Virus record (IMG/VR): IMGVR_UViG_3300045243_000079
Location: 1-45,073 of that record
Reading direction: 5' to 3' (one strand)
Source: a virus
DNA: 45,073 nt
Positions 14,266-22,636 of the stretch are shown in pieces. The notes beneath the pieces are model-generated. The model saw nothing but the letters and a program-made list of their open reading frames with translations. It was not told where the DNA came from and made no database searches. Numbering within the stretch: the stretch's first letter is position 1; the number at the start of each line of letters is the position of its first letter. The position numbers were made by a program, and so were the translations under genes.

Positions 14266-15065
14266 TAAATCTCTCCAAAAGTTATTTCGCCCGATGACTC
14301 TTTTGCCTTAGAGTCACTACAGTCGTTTTTATACACGCAGGAACCACATGTCTTTGTTGATGCGTTTGGTACAAATATGTTTTTCTTGATGCTGTCATTA
14401 ACGTCTGATAACTCGGTCAAAAGAAGGTCTTTTCTTTCTTGGGTTATAGAAACAGAAACAACTGTTCCAGACCTCAGCATTAAGTAAAACCCCTTCTTAA
14501 CTGGTTTTTTAAAAATCTTCTCAACAGCCAAGACATACATTATAATTTGATGTGGTGAAAGATAATCTGTCCCCTTACTGCTCTTAAAATCGGCGAGAAC
14601 TATGTAGTCATCAATTTCCTTCAACCAGTCAACGCTTCCCTGAATGAACAAACCTGGAAGAAGCTCAAAAGGTTTCCCATAAGTACCTATGCTGTACTCA
14701 TTATGATACTTACCTTGGTCCATTTCTCTTGCTTTAATAGACCTTATTCCCTGTTTAAGAATAGTTAGCCCATTGGCTTTAATGTCAGCAATAGTCTCCC
14801 CACGGTAAAGGTGAATGTCTCCTTGCCTCTTCTGCTCAATGATAACCTCATCGAACACTTGTGGGTACAGAGTTAGAGCAAGCTCTTCATTCAAAATAGG
14901 ATCGGCATTGAAACACTTCTCCAAAGTTTTGTGAACGGCACTCCCTTCAATGAACCATCTTACGTTCTGTCGAATTGAGGGCTTTTTCTTATCGATGTAC
15001 TTGAGTTTAAAAGCTTTCGGGCAACCTCTAAAAAGAGTGTAAGACGTGTAGCTTAAAATGGTCAC
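14265..15065 (-). CDS. Cas4/RecB-type PD-(D/E)XK exonuclease with Fe-S cysteines
   Basis: A 266-residue nuclease acting on DNA ends. The family residues are H45 (GSAVHKTLE), D146 (QGSVDW), D159-x-K161 (LADFKSS) and Q173..Y177 (QIIMY). Four cysteines, C15 near the N-terminus and C240, C243 and C249 at the end, match the 4Fe-4S cluster of Cas4, AddB and related RecB nucleases. It starts at GTG overlapping the SbcD stop (GTGA). Its place within the SbcCD/RecA cluster points to recombination or DNA degradation rather than CRISPR, and no array is present. Confidence 0.88.
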   Translation of the reverse strand: MTILSYTSYTLFRGCPKAFKLKYIDKKKPSIRQNVRWFIEGSAVHKTLEKCFNADPILNEELALTLYPQVFDEVIIEQKRQGDIHLYRGETIADIKANGLTILKQGIRSIKAREMDQGKYHNEYSIGTYGKPFELLPGLFIQGSVDWLKEIDDYIVLADFKSSKGTDYLSPHQIIMYVLAVEKIFKKPVKKGFYLMLRSGTVVSVSITQERKDLLLTELSDVNDSIKKNIFVPNASTKTCGSCVYKNDCSDSKAKESSGEITFGEI

Positions 15066-16021
15066 AGAAATTCCCTCGCCGTCTCAAGGAGTTTGAGGGC
15101 AGCTGTCTTAACCTTCTCATCCACGTTTTTTAATTTACGAACTTCCTCGAAGACCTGTTCCGGCCCCTGGAGTTCTTGGTTCTGGCTCTCATATTTAATG
15201 AGAGTGCTTAATCGGTCTATCTCAGCCTCTGCTTTATCAACTGCTTCTTTCTTCTCAAAATCAAAAATATCTTTTGCTTCGGGAGCCGACTTTAACTCAA
15301 TTACTTTAATAATTTTTTGATCGGTTTCGATAACAGCCACGCTAGGCCTACGATTAACAGAATCAGTGTTAAAAGTGCCTCTCGTGAGAGAACCAATACC
15401 AACGATTTTAGTTTTTCCAACTTGAACAATTCCATCATTTCGGTGAATATGACCCCTAAGTGTAATATCTGCTGGGCTATCTTTTAAACTATCATATGAA
15501 GTCCACGGCTCGTAAACTGGTTTTGCTGGATAAAGGTCCCCATGAACCATGTGGATGTGGCATTTTGACCCTTCAATTCCAATCGGAACGTAATTTGTAA
15601 TGTCACCTTCATATTCATCAGTCTTTGGTGACCCGGTAATCCAAACACCTTTTCCAATTTGATCTGTCTCTCCCTTATTCAAGAGCATGATACCTGCTCC
15701 CTTTGCGAGAGTCGAAAGGGGTTGGCGGTCAAGATTGGTTGCGTTTCTGTCGGTTAGGTCGTGGTCTCCATAAATTCCATAAATTGGAATTCCAAGAGAT
15801 TTGAAATAGTCAATGAGCTTGTTTGTCAGAAGATAAGGGTTCTTCGTCCACGACTTGAGGTGATACCAGTCTCCACTGACCAGAAGAGCTTCGCACTTTT
15901 CCTTCTTGGAAATTTTCTTAATTTCATCTAGCTTGTTAAAACACGTCTCCATGTAGTTGTCGGTACGGGCAATGGGGTTATACGCTGAAAAATGGGGGTC
16001 GGTCAGGTACAGTAGATTCAT
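15062..16021 (-). CDS. sbcD: SbcD/Mre11-type nuclease
   Basis: A 319-residue calcineurin-like phosphoesterase that works with the Rad50-type ATPase on DNA ends. The metal motifs are D8-x-H10 (LTDPHFS), G50-D51 (VSGDWYH), GDHD (85-88), then HMVHGD and RGHIHRN. The C-terminal 70 residues are a helical ATPase-binding region. It lies between the two halves of the split SbcC gene. The start at 16021 overlaps the small zinc-ribbon frame upstream. Confidence 0.92.
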   Translation of the reverse strand: MNLLYLTDPHFSAYNPIARTDNYMETCFNKLDEIKKISKKEKCEALLVSGDWYHLKSWTKNPYLLTNKLIDYFKSLGIPIYGIYGDHDLTDRNATNLDRQPLSTLAKGAGIMLLNKGETDQIGKGVWITGSPKTDEYEGDITNYVPIGIEGSKCHIHMVHGDLYPAKPVYEPWTSYDSLKDSPADITLRGHIHRNDGIVQVGKTKIVGIGSLTRGTFNTDSVNRRPSVAVIETDQKIIKVIELKSAPEAKDIFDFEKKEAVDKAEAEIDRLSTLIKYESQNQELQGPEQVFEEVRKLKNVDEKVKTAALKLLETAREFL

Positions 16022-16151
16022 GCTTGTCTTGACCTTCCTCTATTTTCCTATAGTCAGGTGGTGGATAATCTTCACTCACCAAGCAGAAAATACACAATTC
16101 TCCCGCTTCGATGGTTAAATGATTATCACATCTCTCGCAACGCTTTACCAC
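15978..16151 (-). CDS. Small zinc-ribbon protein, 57 residues, GTG start
   Basis: Hand-translated frame starting at GTG (16149-16151), with GGAGGG five bases upstream: MVKRCERCDNHLTIEAGE, then CIFC, a proline run YPPPDY and a charged tail. CERC and CIFC are a Cys4 ribbon like others in this genome. The last 44 bases overlap the start of sbcD. The strong ribosome site and the cysteine pattern support it. The remaining stretch 16152-16212 holds no gene or clear signal. Confidence 0.65.
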   Translation of the reverse strand: MVKRCERCDNHLTIEAGELCIFCLVSEDYPPPDYRKIEEGQDKHESTVPDRPPFFSV

Positions 16152-16212
16152 AATAACCCTCCGTTAATCGATACACCTAAGGGTTAAAGTTTAAGCAATT
16201 TTCAGGCCATCT

Positions 16213-17274
16213 TTACAGAGGCCTTCCACACTTATCACAAATCTTTATCAAATCTTTTAATTCAGTCTCTTCCTGAAGTAGCGACCCAATGTGGACACTA
16301 TTAGCTACTAGGTTTGATTCGAGTCTTGAAATCTCTTCGCACTTATTAACAAAATCGTTATACACCATTTCATCTTGACTTAAAACCAAATAAATGGATT
16401 TTAATTTTACTAAGACGGTTTCTAGAGATTCCACATCAAAATTGTCAAGTTTTGATACTAAATCAAACCCATTTTTAAGGCTTTCTAGGACAAGTATTGT
16501 ATCTTGAGCCTTAATAATGGAGTTTTGCTCTTCAACCAAAGCTTTTAGGGCCTCTTCTTCTAAAACCACATCTACTACCTTAGACTGTAAAATCTGGCTT
16601 TTCTGTAGAATTACAGACAGTTTTTCGATGTTCTGAGAGAGGTTGTCAACCCCTTCTTGCTCTATTGTAAACCCTTGAAGCTCGGATTGTAAACCTTCTA
16701 CCTCGGATTGTAAACCTTCAAACTTCAGAAGATTGGAAATGTTCCCAGCCAGCACTTGAGAGATAGCCTTCAACTTCTGAGCTTGTGAGTTTCCCTCCCG
16801 AATAGCACTGTAAATAATCTCAATACCACTGAGCGCTGAAATTACCTTAGTAACCATTGTGGAAGACTCGGTTAATAGAAATTGAGGGTCGAACTGACCT
16901 GAAAAATTAAGATCACAAGTTAAATCTTTATCCAAGACCAATTCGTCTGTCTTCAAAATCTCTCTAACCATCTCTGGGACATCTCGACCAATCTTTGCTA
17001 AAGTCTGGTCGTTAACATGATAACTGTTGACTGTCTTGGCTTTCTCAATACTAATGGTGTTCCCATCATCGAAAACCTGCTCAACCTTCAGTTTGCTTTT
17101 GCCGTGACGAATATCAGAAAGTGCGCCACTATTCCTATGCAGTAATCGCATAGCTCGAATAATAGCCGACTTACCTAAGTCAGACTGCCCAGTAAGAACT
17201 GTCAGGCCACCGTGCTCTATTTCAGCTTCGTGAATGGATTGAAAGTCTTTGATTATTGTTTTTTGTAGTGCCAT
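16213..17274 (-). CDS. SbcC/Rad50-type ATPase, N-terminal lobe with coiled coil and CxxC hook
   Basis: The N-terminal half of a Rad50/SbcC-like ATPase. It begins LQKTIIKDFQSIHEAEIEHG, and the P-loop is GQSDLGKS (29-36). Residues about 160-345 are a coiled coil with an internal near-duplication (LQSEVEGLQSELQG). The protein ends CDKCGRPL, a CxxC zinc-hook-like pair at the extreme C-terminus. There is no signature or Walker B; these are in the gene at 13202-13810. In intact Rad50 the hook sits at the apex between the two coil arms, so the split falls exactly at the apex. It overlaps the upstream gene by 53 bases. Confidence 0.85.
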   Translation of the reverse strand: MALQKTIIKDFQSIHEAEIEHGGLTVLTGQSDLGKSAIIRAMRLLHRNSGALSDIRHGKSKLKVEQVFDDGNTISIEKAKTVNSYHVNDQTLAKIGRDVPEMVREILKTDELVLDKDLTCDLNFSGQFDPQFLLTESSTMVTKVISALSGIEIIYSAIREGNSQAQKLKAISQVLAGNISNLLKFEGLQSEVEGLQSELQGFTIEQEGVDNLSQNIEKLSVILQKSQILQSKVVDVVLEEEALKALVEEQNSIIKAQDTILVLESLKNGFDLVSKLDNFDVESLETVLVKLKSIYLVLSQDEMVYNDFVNKCEEISRLESNLVANSVHIGSLLQEETELKDLIKICDKCGRPL

Positions 17275-17521
17275 CGCCTATTTCTGTTATTTTTCTTTTT
17301 ATAGTAACAACGGTATTTTTACGTGAAGCTCTATTTTTTGCGTTCTGTAGGGATACGCAAACTTTACAATATTTATTAAGACCGTCTTCCCTGCAAGAAT
17401 TATTATGAAATTCTTTAGTACTGAGAAACCCTCTTTCATTGGAGAGAGGGTTTTCACAGTCCTTATTTGCACACTTCTTTAAATCATCTTTAGCGTGTGT
17501 CCAGCAATACCGAGGGGACAT
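17222..17521 (-). CDS. Orphan zinc-finger domain of endonuclease VII/HNH type
   Basis: 99 residues. CANKDCENPLSNERGF, then CREDGLNKYCKVC, match the N-terminal zinc module often fused to phage endonuclease VII-type HNH enzymes (compare residues 5-40 of the gene at 40449-40985). The nuclease domain is missing and the C-terminus is a basic tail. It may be a remnant of a homing endonuclease or a small DNA-binding protein. Its ATG overlaps the recA stop (TAATG), and its end overlaps the SbcC N-lobe gene. Confidence 0.75.
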   Translation of the reverse strand: MSPRYCWTHAKDDLKKCANKDCENPLSNERGFLSTKEFHNNSCREDGLNKYCKVCVSLQNAKNRASRKNTVVTIKRKITEIGDGTTKNNNQRLSIHSRS

Positions 17522-18690
17522 TAGATTGTTAAGGCAACGCCTTCATCCTCAACCGCCTCTTCGTCCTCATTAACATCAAGCTCCTTGGCTGAGAGGTCTC
17601 GATTGGCAGCGGACAAATCAACCTCGCTGAACTTGACTTCAACCCCGTCCAACTTATCCAAAATATCTTTCAGAAGTTGGGGGTTGGAAACAACGAGGTT
17701 CCAGAACCTGTCGTAACTGGAAGCCTGAATTTTCTTATCGTCCTTAAGATAATGCATTCCACCTTTATCTTTGACGATAATACCTTCGGCAACGCCACGC
17801 TTAATAGCGGAGGTTGCGATGTCAAACCCATGACCATTTCGTAAGGTCATAGTGGCTTCACCAAAAGGCTCCCCTACACGGTTCTTAATGAATTTCAATT
17901 TAACATTTCTTCCAATCTTGACATTCACTTTCTTCTTTGGGTCTCTTTCAGACTGAACTTGTTTGTTAACAAAGTCCATAGGCTTAAGCTGAATACGAAG
18001 GTCGGCGTAGAACTTCAAAGCCTTTCCTCCTGGGGTCTCCTCTTGGTCACCCAAAGTAGCCATGAAGCTTTTCTGCATGCTTATTTTTTGCATGACGTGG
18101 TTAATGAAGATAAAAGAAGTGTTGTGTTCACGACAGAACGGTGAATAAATACGCATGGCTTTGTGCATGATTTTAGCTTTCAGAGCTAAATCCGCTCCCT
18201 CAAGGCCTTTCTCTTCAAAGCTCTTTAGTTCAGACTTGGGAACCATAGCAGCCAATGAATCGATGATAACGCAACAAAAAGCCCCAGTAGGTACAAGCTT
18301 ATCAATAATAGTAAACCCATCTTCCAGTGATGCCTGCTCAGGTAATCCAAAAATGACTTCTTCAACGTTCACCCCCAATTTTTTAAGATATGGTTTTGAA
18401 GTAGCGCCTTCGTAGTCCAAAAACAAAATTTTCTTTTTGGTTCTTTTCTGAAGAGAGGCCCCAATCTGCCACGCAAGACTTGTTTTACCGCTGCTGAACT
18501 CTCCATAAAGCTCGATGATTTTTCCCATAGGGAACCCACCAATGCTGGAGGCTAAGTTGAACTCGTAAAAATCGGTTGGAATAATTTCAACATCGGCGTG
18601 TTGCTCATACGTCCTGATGACATCCTTCCCCAATAATTCCTTACACTCTGCGATTGCTTTTGCTAAAGACTCTTTCGTTGCTTTTGCCAT
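17521..18690 (-). CDS. recA: RecA-family recombinase
   Basis: A 389-residue strand-exchange protein forming filaments on ssDNA. The P-loop is GEFSSGKT (63-70) after the RecA lead ASSIGGFPMGKIIELY; Walker B is CVIIDSLAAMVP; and the L2-adjacent FINHVMQK and GDQEETPGGKALKFYADLRI follow the bacterial RecA order. The C-terminal 40 residues are strongly acidic, as in bacterial RecA. It is part of the recombination operon with RuvC-like, SbcCD and ssDNA-binding genes. GGAGAAGTACA precedes the ATG, a leader shared with the putative SSB gene. Confidence 0.95.
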   Translation of the reverse strand: MAKATKESLAKAIAECKELLGKDVIRTYEQHADVEIIPTDFYEFNLASSIGGFPMGKIIELYGEFSSGKTSLAWQIGASLQKRTKKKILFLDYEGATSKPYLKKLGVNVEEVIFGLPEQASLEDGFTIIDKLVPTGAFCCVIIDSLAAMVPKSELKSFEEKGLEGADLALKAKIMHKAMRIYSPFCREHNTSFIFINHVMQKISMQKSFMATLGDQEETPGGKALKFYADLRIQLKPMDFVNKQVQSERDPKKKVNVKIGRNVKLKFIKNRVGEPFGEATMTLRNGHGFDIATSAIKRGVAEGIIVKDKGGMHYLKDDKKIQASSYDRFWNLVVSNPQLLKDILDKLDGVEVKFSEVDLSAANRDLSAKELDVNEDEEAVEDEGVALTI

Positions 18691-18701
18691 TGTACTTCTC
18701 C

Positions 18702-19001
18702 TTATTTTTTTCTTAGGTCTATCCCACCATCACCTGCAGCTGTATCACTTTCGGGATTATCACAAATTACTTCTAGGTGATGTCCTTCCAGCTCTGGAAA
18801 GACACACCTTAACAAATTATTAAGAGCATCTACTGCGTCCAACAAACAAATTTCTGGGTTCTCTGTGAACTTAGGCATTGCTGTTGGAGTTTCTTGATCG
18901 GCTGACTGGTCCCTATCATTATCACCATCGTCGACAGGAACGAGACCTTCTTCAACGTTGAATGTGTATGACTGACCAAATCTTTCAATTAAAATGAACA
19001 T
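18702..19001 (-). CDS. Unknown small acidic protein, 99 residues
   Basis: Begins MFILIERFGQSYTFNVEEG, followed by an Asp-rich segment DDGDNDRDQSADQ, a helical middle DAVDALNNLLRCVFPELEG and a basic end. The ATG overlaps the stop of the RuvC-like gene (TAATG), and it is followed by recA after 11 bases. No family recognised. An acidic DNA-mimic or RecA-binding role is possible but untested. Confidence 0.75.
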   Translation of the reverse strand: MFILIERFGQSYTFNVEEGLVPVDDGDNDRDQSADQETPTAMPKFTENPEICLLDAVDALNNLLRCVFPELEGHHLEVICDNPESDTAAGDGGIDLRKK

Positions 19002-19690
19002 TAAACGCTCCTCTGGGTAATATAGAAATCATCCTGCCTATCACATATACCCTTCATCTTAGTGGTCACTATTTTCTTTTTCTTCTTAACGCCTTTAACT
19101 TTTCTGGACTTACTGATAAGCCTTTTGTCTCTAAATACCAAGAATTGTTCTGGCGTAAGAACCTTCTTAACCAACGACTCTTTGCCGTTCATAATCATGT
19201 AGGCGTAAGCTGTCATCTCAGCTATGCCAAGAGCATCGTACTCGTCCGCTGAAAGCTCTTTGCCTTGAAGACCGTACCTTGGCTCTATGACCTTTTTGAT
19301 GTCTTCTTTTTCGGCGAATCCAAAATCAGTAAGATACTTTTTTAAACTCGTTGGAGAAATAACAACTACGTCTGCGTAAGGAAGGCTCATTGTACTGTAA
19401 AGAGCCCAAATACCTCCACGACTCGCTGCTTGCCCTGGGGCCGAAAAAGCAACACCTTCAATACCTATTGCGTGGACGGCCCCTAAGGACTTTACACCCT
19501 CTAAAGTTTGTTTGATGTGCCTTTGATGTTCGAGAAAAGCAATTGCATCTGATTTGTGCCCCCACTTAATACTAGGATGAAAAATGCTGGAAGAAACATA
19601 CTTAAGTTTCTCTTCAGGCTCAATCCACTCTAAAAGAGCAAATCCAGAGTTTGCGAAAGCTTGGTCCCAGGCACAGAAGAAATGCCTCAT
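19001..19690 (-). CDS. RuvC-like Holliday junction endonuclease
   Basis: A 229-residue RNase H-fold nuclease. The acidic residues are in RuvC-like positions: D9 (FCAWDQAFANSGFALLEW), E78 (AIGIEGVAFSAPG) and the late DEYDALGIAEM (D148 and D151). The SPTSLKKYLTDFG segment matches the SP.xVKK region of RuvC. It probably resolves branched recombination or packaging intermediates, acting with the neighbouring RecA. The C-terminus is a basic tail (KVKGVKKKKKIVTTK). It overlaps the upstream gene by 4 bases. Confidence 0.85.
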   Translation of the reverse strand: MRHFFCAWDQAFANSGFALLEWIEPEEKLKYVSSSIFHPSIKWGHKSDAIAFLEHQRHIKQTLEGVKSLGAVHAIGIEGVAFSAPGQAASRGGIWALYSTMSLPYADVVVISPTSLKKYLTDFGFAEKEDIKKVIEPRYGLQGKELSADEYDALGIAEMTAYAYMIMNGKESLVKKVLTPEQFLVFRDKRLISKSRKVKGVKKKKKIVTTKMKGICDRQDDFYITQRSV

Positions 19691-20190
19691 GGTAAAATAA
19701 TCTTTTTCTCTTCGACAGGCTTTCCCTCAGTATTTGCTTTTTGAATCATCTCGGCCTTTTGCTTCTCAATTTCTTCTTCTTTTTGCCTCAAGAATTCCCC
19801 CGCCTTGTTCATGTTATCGATGAAGTCGGCTTTAAACTTATAATAATCTTCCATTGCATCTTCTGGAAGAATTTTTTTCTCGATGAGAAAAGAAACGAAA
19901 GCGAAGAAGTTGGTGCGGTCGGCAGAAATGGCTTCGTCCATTCCCTTGCTTAGGCTCATGAGAAGGTCATATAAAGCTTTGTTGGCTTTATTAACATCGT
20001 CCCCAAGAGTTTCGAGATCAGATAATCTAGCGGTTCTTAAGAGCTGTCGGCTTCGTGGGTGAACTTCTAGACCCTCTTGCCCTTTTCCAGTCTTAAGAAT
20101 TGTGCGTATTTCTTTACGACTCGGAAGAGATTTAAATTCCGGTTTAACTTCTTCACGTTTTGGCACTTCAGGTTTTTGCTCTTCTGACAT
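19687..20190 (-). CDS. Unknown helical protein, 167 residues
   Basis: The N-terminal 35 residues are charged and Pro/Lys/Glu-rich (probably disordered). The middle LSDLETLGDDVNKANKALYD and FFAFVSFLIEKKILPEDA are helical, and the end is a coiled coil (RQKEEEIEKQKAEMIQK). It lies between a small membrane protein and the RuvC-like nuclease in the recombination operon. No family recognised. Confidence 0.78.
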   Translation of the reverse strand: MSEEQKPEVPKREEVKPEFKSLPSRKEIRTILKTGKGQEGLEVHPRSRQLLRTARLSDLETLGDDVNKANKALYDLLMSLSKGMDEAISADRTNFFAFVSFLIEKKILPEDAMEDYYKFKADFIDNMNKAGEFLRQKEEEIEKQKAEMIQKANTEGKPVEEKKIILP

Positions 20191-20457
20191 CTATTTCTCC
20201 CTATTCCAGTATTTCAACATTAGGACGACCCAACAGGTATTCCCCGCTACAATGCACAATCCACCAATAAAAGACATCCATTGGTGCAGGTGTGGATAGT
20301 AGTAGAGATTCCAATATCCCCAAGAAGAAAAGAAAAGGGTGGGTAACCAGTGAACGCCTTTAACAGCTTTGTCCTTTGCGATTTGGCGAACATTCATCCA
20401 AACCATTGAGCCTCCAAAGAGCTCAAACAAGCCATTAATAATATCTGGTATTTCCAC
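20191..20457 (-). CDS. Small membrane protein, three predicted helices
   Basis: 88 residues with hydrophobic spans near 4-24, 40-55 and 62-82, and a short basic end YWNREK. The segment VRQIAKDKAVKGVHWLPTLF faintly recalls the PQ-loop repeat (P/V-Q..KxKSVxG) of small sugar-transporter-like proteins, but the match is weak. Similar short membrane proteins occur beside recombination genes in other phages. It could be a holin or a membrane anchor; there is no evidence to choose. Confidence 0.8.
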   Translation of the reverse strand: MEIPDIINGLFELFGGSMVWMNVRQIAKDKAVKGVHWLPTLFFSSWGYWNLYYYPHLHQWMSFIGGLCIVAGNTCWVVLMLKYWNREK

Positions 20458-20477
20458 CCTGTTCTCCGTTTACTGCT

Positions 20478-21251
20478 TTAGATTGACAACTCTTCCATCA
20501 TCGCACTCGCATCTTGTTGGGCAGGAGTAGCGGAAGCTGCGGGAGCTGCCACTTTTTCTGCCAACGGAGCAGCTGCTGCAGCTGCGGATGTTTGGGCGGG
20601 AGCTGCTGCAGTAGTTGTCGCAGCAGCCGGATTAGGCTTCGGGGTAAATGTTTTGATTTTACCGCTCAGCATATCCGTCATGGTTTCTGGACTAACAACT
20701 CTGGCAATAACTTCGCCAAGATCGATATCAGAAATTTGTTTCTTGATGTCCTCACGCAACTTGGCTTTGACTTCTTCGGGTTGCTGAGAAAACGTGCTTC
20801 CTTTGGGGTCAAGAACCGCTGTGAAGTTAATCAGTTGGTATTCTGGGTTTTCGCAAGCCACAATGACATCAAGCTTTTGAAATTGTTCACCCATGTTCTG
20901 GTTGAGATTCTGAAGCTTCTCCGCTGTTCCTTTTGCAAAGGCAAAAGCCTTAATTGCATAGGAGAATGGCGTAGACGGTTTTCCGTTGGGGTCGGTAACA
21001 TACTCAAGAATGTGAGTAGCATAACGAGCCTTCTTGAAATTTCCTGCGTTACATGCTGGGCAGTCCCCACCTTCGTCTGCCAAACACTTGATGAACCCAT
21101 TATTCTCAATAACGTGAATGGTGTCCTTAATCAGTTTTGGGGTGATAAACAAAATCCGTTTCTTCACGGACTTCTCACCTGCCAAGAACCTAAACTTGGG
21201 GATAATCTTTTGAATCAACGATTCATCATTAAACGTAACTTCTTTTCCCAT
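20478..21251 (-). CDS. Putative single-stranded DNA-binding protein
   Basis: A 257-residue protein. The first 180 residues contain a possible zinc site (CLADEGGDCPACN) and beta-rich segments with aromatics (THILEYVTDPNGKPSTPFSY), as in gp32-like phage ssDNA-binding proteins. Next come a long Ala/Pro/Thr linker (residues about 205-245) and an acidic hydrophobic tip DASAMMEELSI, the usual partner-binding tail of SSBs. It lies upstream of RecA in the same operon and shares its leader sequence. The domain call is from layout, not from a firm motif. Confidence 0.6.
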   Translation of the reverse strand: MGKEVTFNDESLIQKIIPKFRFLAGEKSVKKRILFITPKLIKDTIHVIENNGFIKCLADEGGDCPACNAGNFKKARYATHILEYVTDPNGKPSTPFSYAIKAFAFAKGTAEKLQNLNQNMGEQFQKLDVIVACENPEYQLINFTAVLDPKGSTFSQQPEEVKAKLREDIKKQISDIDLGEVIARVVSPETMTDMLSGKIKTFTPKPNPAAATTTAAAPAQTSAAAAAAPLAEKVAAPAASATPAQQDASAMMEELSI

Positions 21252-21300
21252 TGTACTTCTCCTATTACTTTTTTATTTTAACTCTCCCATTGCTGGGTAG

Positions 21301-21951
21301 CTAGATTCCTAATTCAAACTCTCCCTTGGCTTGACCATCTCCAGGGAGTCTGTGGAGTAACTTTTTATCACTCGAATCCATCAAAGCGTCTTGTAGGATT
21401 CCTTCTGCGGTAAAGTTACCAACTCTTATTTTCAATTCACCAGTAAGTACTTGATTTCTAACAACGTTCATTTGCAGGGACACTGCCATCGCTGACTTGC
21501 TGAGGTCATCATAGGTGAGCTGGACGGCTTCTTTGAGAGAGGCGATTTGCTCAACAATCTCTTCCCATTGCTCTTTTTCTGAAATCTCTGGTACAAACTT
21601 TCGTAGTCTTAATTCCTTCTCTTCGTAAGACCGTGCCTTGTCAACTATTTCGGAGAACTTTACAAATGCTTCTCCCATAGCGTCTTTATACTTCTTTTTT
21701 GATAGGGCGTAAAGACGTTGGACTTCAAGCTGTAGGTTAATAACCTGTACAAGATATGTCTTTACGTACTGCTGTCTCTCCCTGACGATGGATGAAATTG
21801 TGTGGAACCTATTTAGGTTAACCATATCATCCCCAATAACTTCGTGCTTGACATCCTTGATTGAATCAAGTATCCTTTGTATTGTGGGCATTCTTAGCTG
21901 AATCCAGTCCTCAGCCTTATCAATTTTTAAAAGTTCTGGGTTACTTGACAT
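21301..21951 (-). CDS. Unknown coiled-coil protein next to SSB, possible recombination mediator
   Basis: 216 residues, almost wholly helical and charged, with long heptad stretches (residues 50-160) and a small beta segment TGELKIRVGNFTAEG. Size and position next to the putative SSB and RecA suggest a mediator like UvsY of T4, but I see no direct sequence motif. It overlaps the 83-residue upstream gene by 11 bases. Confidence 0.75.
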   Translation of the reverse strand: MSSNPELLKIDKAEDWIQLRMPTIQRILDSIKDVKHEVIGDDMVNLNRFHTISSIVRERQQYVKTYLVQVINLQLEVQRLYALSKKKYKDAMGEAFVKFSEIVDKARSYEEKELRLRKFVPEISEKEQWEEIVEQIASLKEAVQLTYDDLSKSAMAVSLQMNVVRNQVLTGELKIRVGNFTAEGILQDALMDSSDKKLLHRLPGDGQAKGEFELGI

Positions 21952-22192
21952 TTACGGAGTCCTGATAGGGCTTTAACTCTGCCATTCCCTGCTCTGTTGA
22001 AATAAGACCTTCGCTTAACTTTGTGTTGACGATGAACTTCTTGACTTGAAGACGCAAGGCCAAAGTCTTCTCTCGAACCTTATCTTCTGGAACATCCTTT
22101 TCAGTAATCTCAAAACTTATGTCACTTGTTTGGTACATCCCCATAACATCTTTGCGTACAACCTTTTCACCCAACCGTATTGTAATATCCAT
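21941..22192 (-). CDS. Unknown small protein, 83 residues
   Basis: First gene after the promoter at 22217-22245, so it opens the recombination operon. The N-terminal half is beta-rich (MDITIRLGEKVVRKDVMGMY) and the C-terminal half helical. GGAAGAG precedes the ATG. No family recognised. Confidence 0.78.
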   Translation of the reverse strand: MDITIRLGEKVVRKDVMGMYQTSDISFEITEKDVPEDKVREKTLALRLQVKKFIVNTKLSEGLISTEQGMAELKPYQDSVNVK

Positions 22193-22216
22193 TCACTCTT
22201 CCTTTAGTACAGTTAT

Positions 22217-22245
22217 TTTATACCATCTTTAAAATTTCTTATAAA
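22217..22245 (-). promoter_or_regulatory. Sigma70-type promoter for the recombination operon
   Basis: TTTATA, 17-base spacer, TATAAA, with TG before the -10 (TGGTATAAA). It lies at the end of the HNH gene and 25 bases before the first gene of the recombination operon. If the HNH gene inserted here, this promoter keeps downstream expression independent of it. Confidence 0.55.
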
Positions 22246-22636
22246 GGTTTAAATATTCTTTTTGTGCCTTGGAGAGTAATCTGGGGTTATTATCATATTC
22301 AACTAACCCTAAACCTCTATTACATCTCGTGCATAACAAGCCTCGAACACATCCTCCACAGGACCTTCTACCGGAACAACAATAATGGTCATGGTCCACA
22401 CAAAAATTAAAATTTCTTCTTTTTCCTAGAGAACTTGTTCTTGAATTACATATACCACACCTATTTAACTGTTTTTTAATTTTTTCTTCATACCAATCAA
22501 TAGATATGTTGTATTTATAAGATAGGATGGCATTCCTGTGGACTCTTCTCCCTTTTAAAGTCTTTAAATATCTCTTAGTTCTTGACCGTATCTTAATCTT
22601 ATTCTTTTGATAATAATTTATTTTTACTTTAGGCAA
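22229..22636 (-). CDS. Endonuclease VII-type HNH homing endonuclease
   Basis: 135 residues. A basic N-terminal arm precedes the zinc and catalytic core: CGIC, then NFCVDHDH, then [17 protein letters not shown], the recombination endonuclease VII pattern. An extra [11 protein letters not shown] segment lies inside the catalytic loop. It starts at TTG, overlapping the end of the polymerase gene by 13 bases, with only a weak ribosome site (AGAGAAG). Insertion right after a polymerase gene is typical for homing endonucleases. AT content is higher than in the flanking genes. Confidence 0.85.
   Translation of the reverse strand: MPKVKINYYQKNKIKIRSRTKRYLKTLKGRRVHRNAILSYKYNISIDWYEEKIKKQLNRCGICNSRTSSLGKRRNFNFCVDHDHYCCSGRRSCGGCVRGLLCTRCNRGLGLVEYDNNPRLLSKAQKEYLNLYKKF

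Noticed and set aside
20514-21281. Long plus-strand frame opposite the putative SSB gene
   Set aside because: It is rich in Cys/Ser runs caused by the Ala/Thr-rich linker read backwards, has no ribosome site, and all supported genes lie on the other strand.
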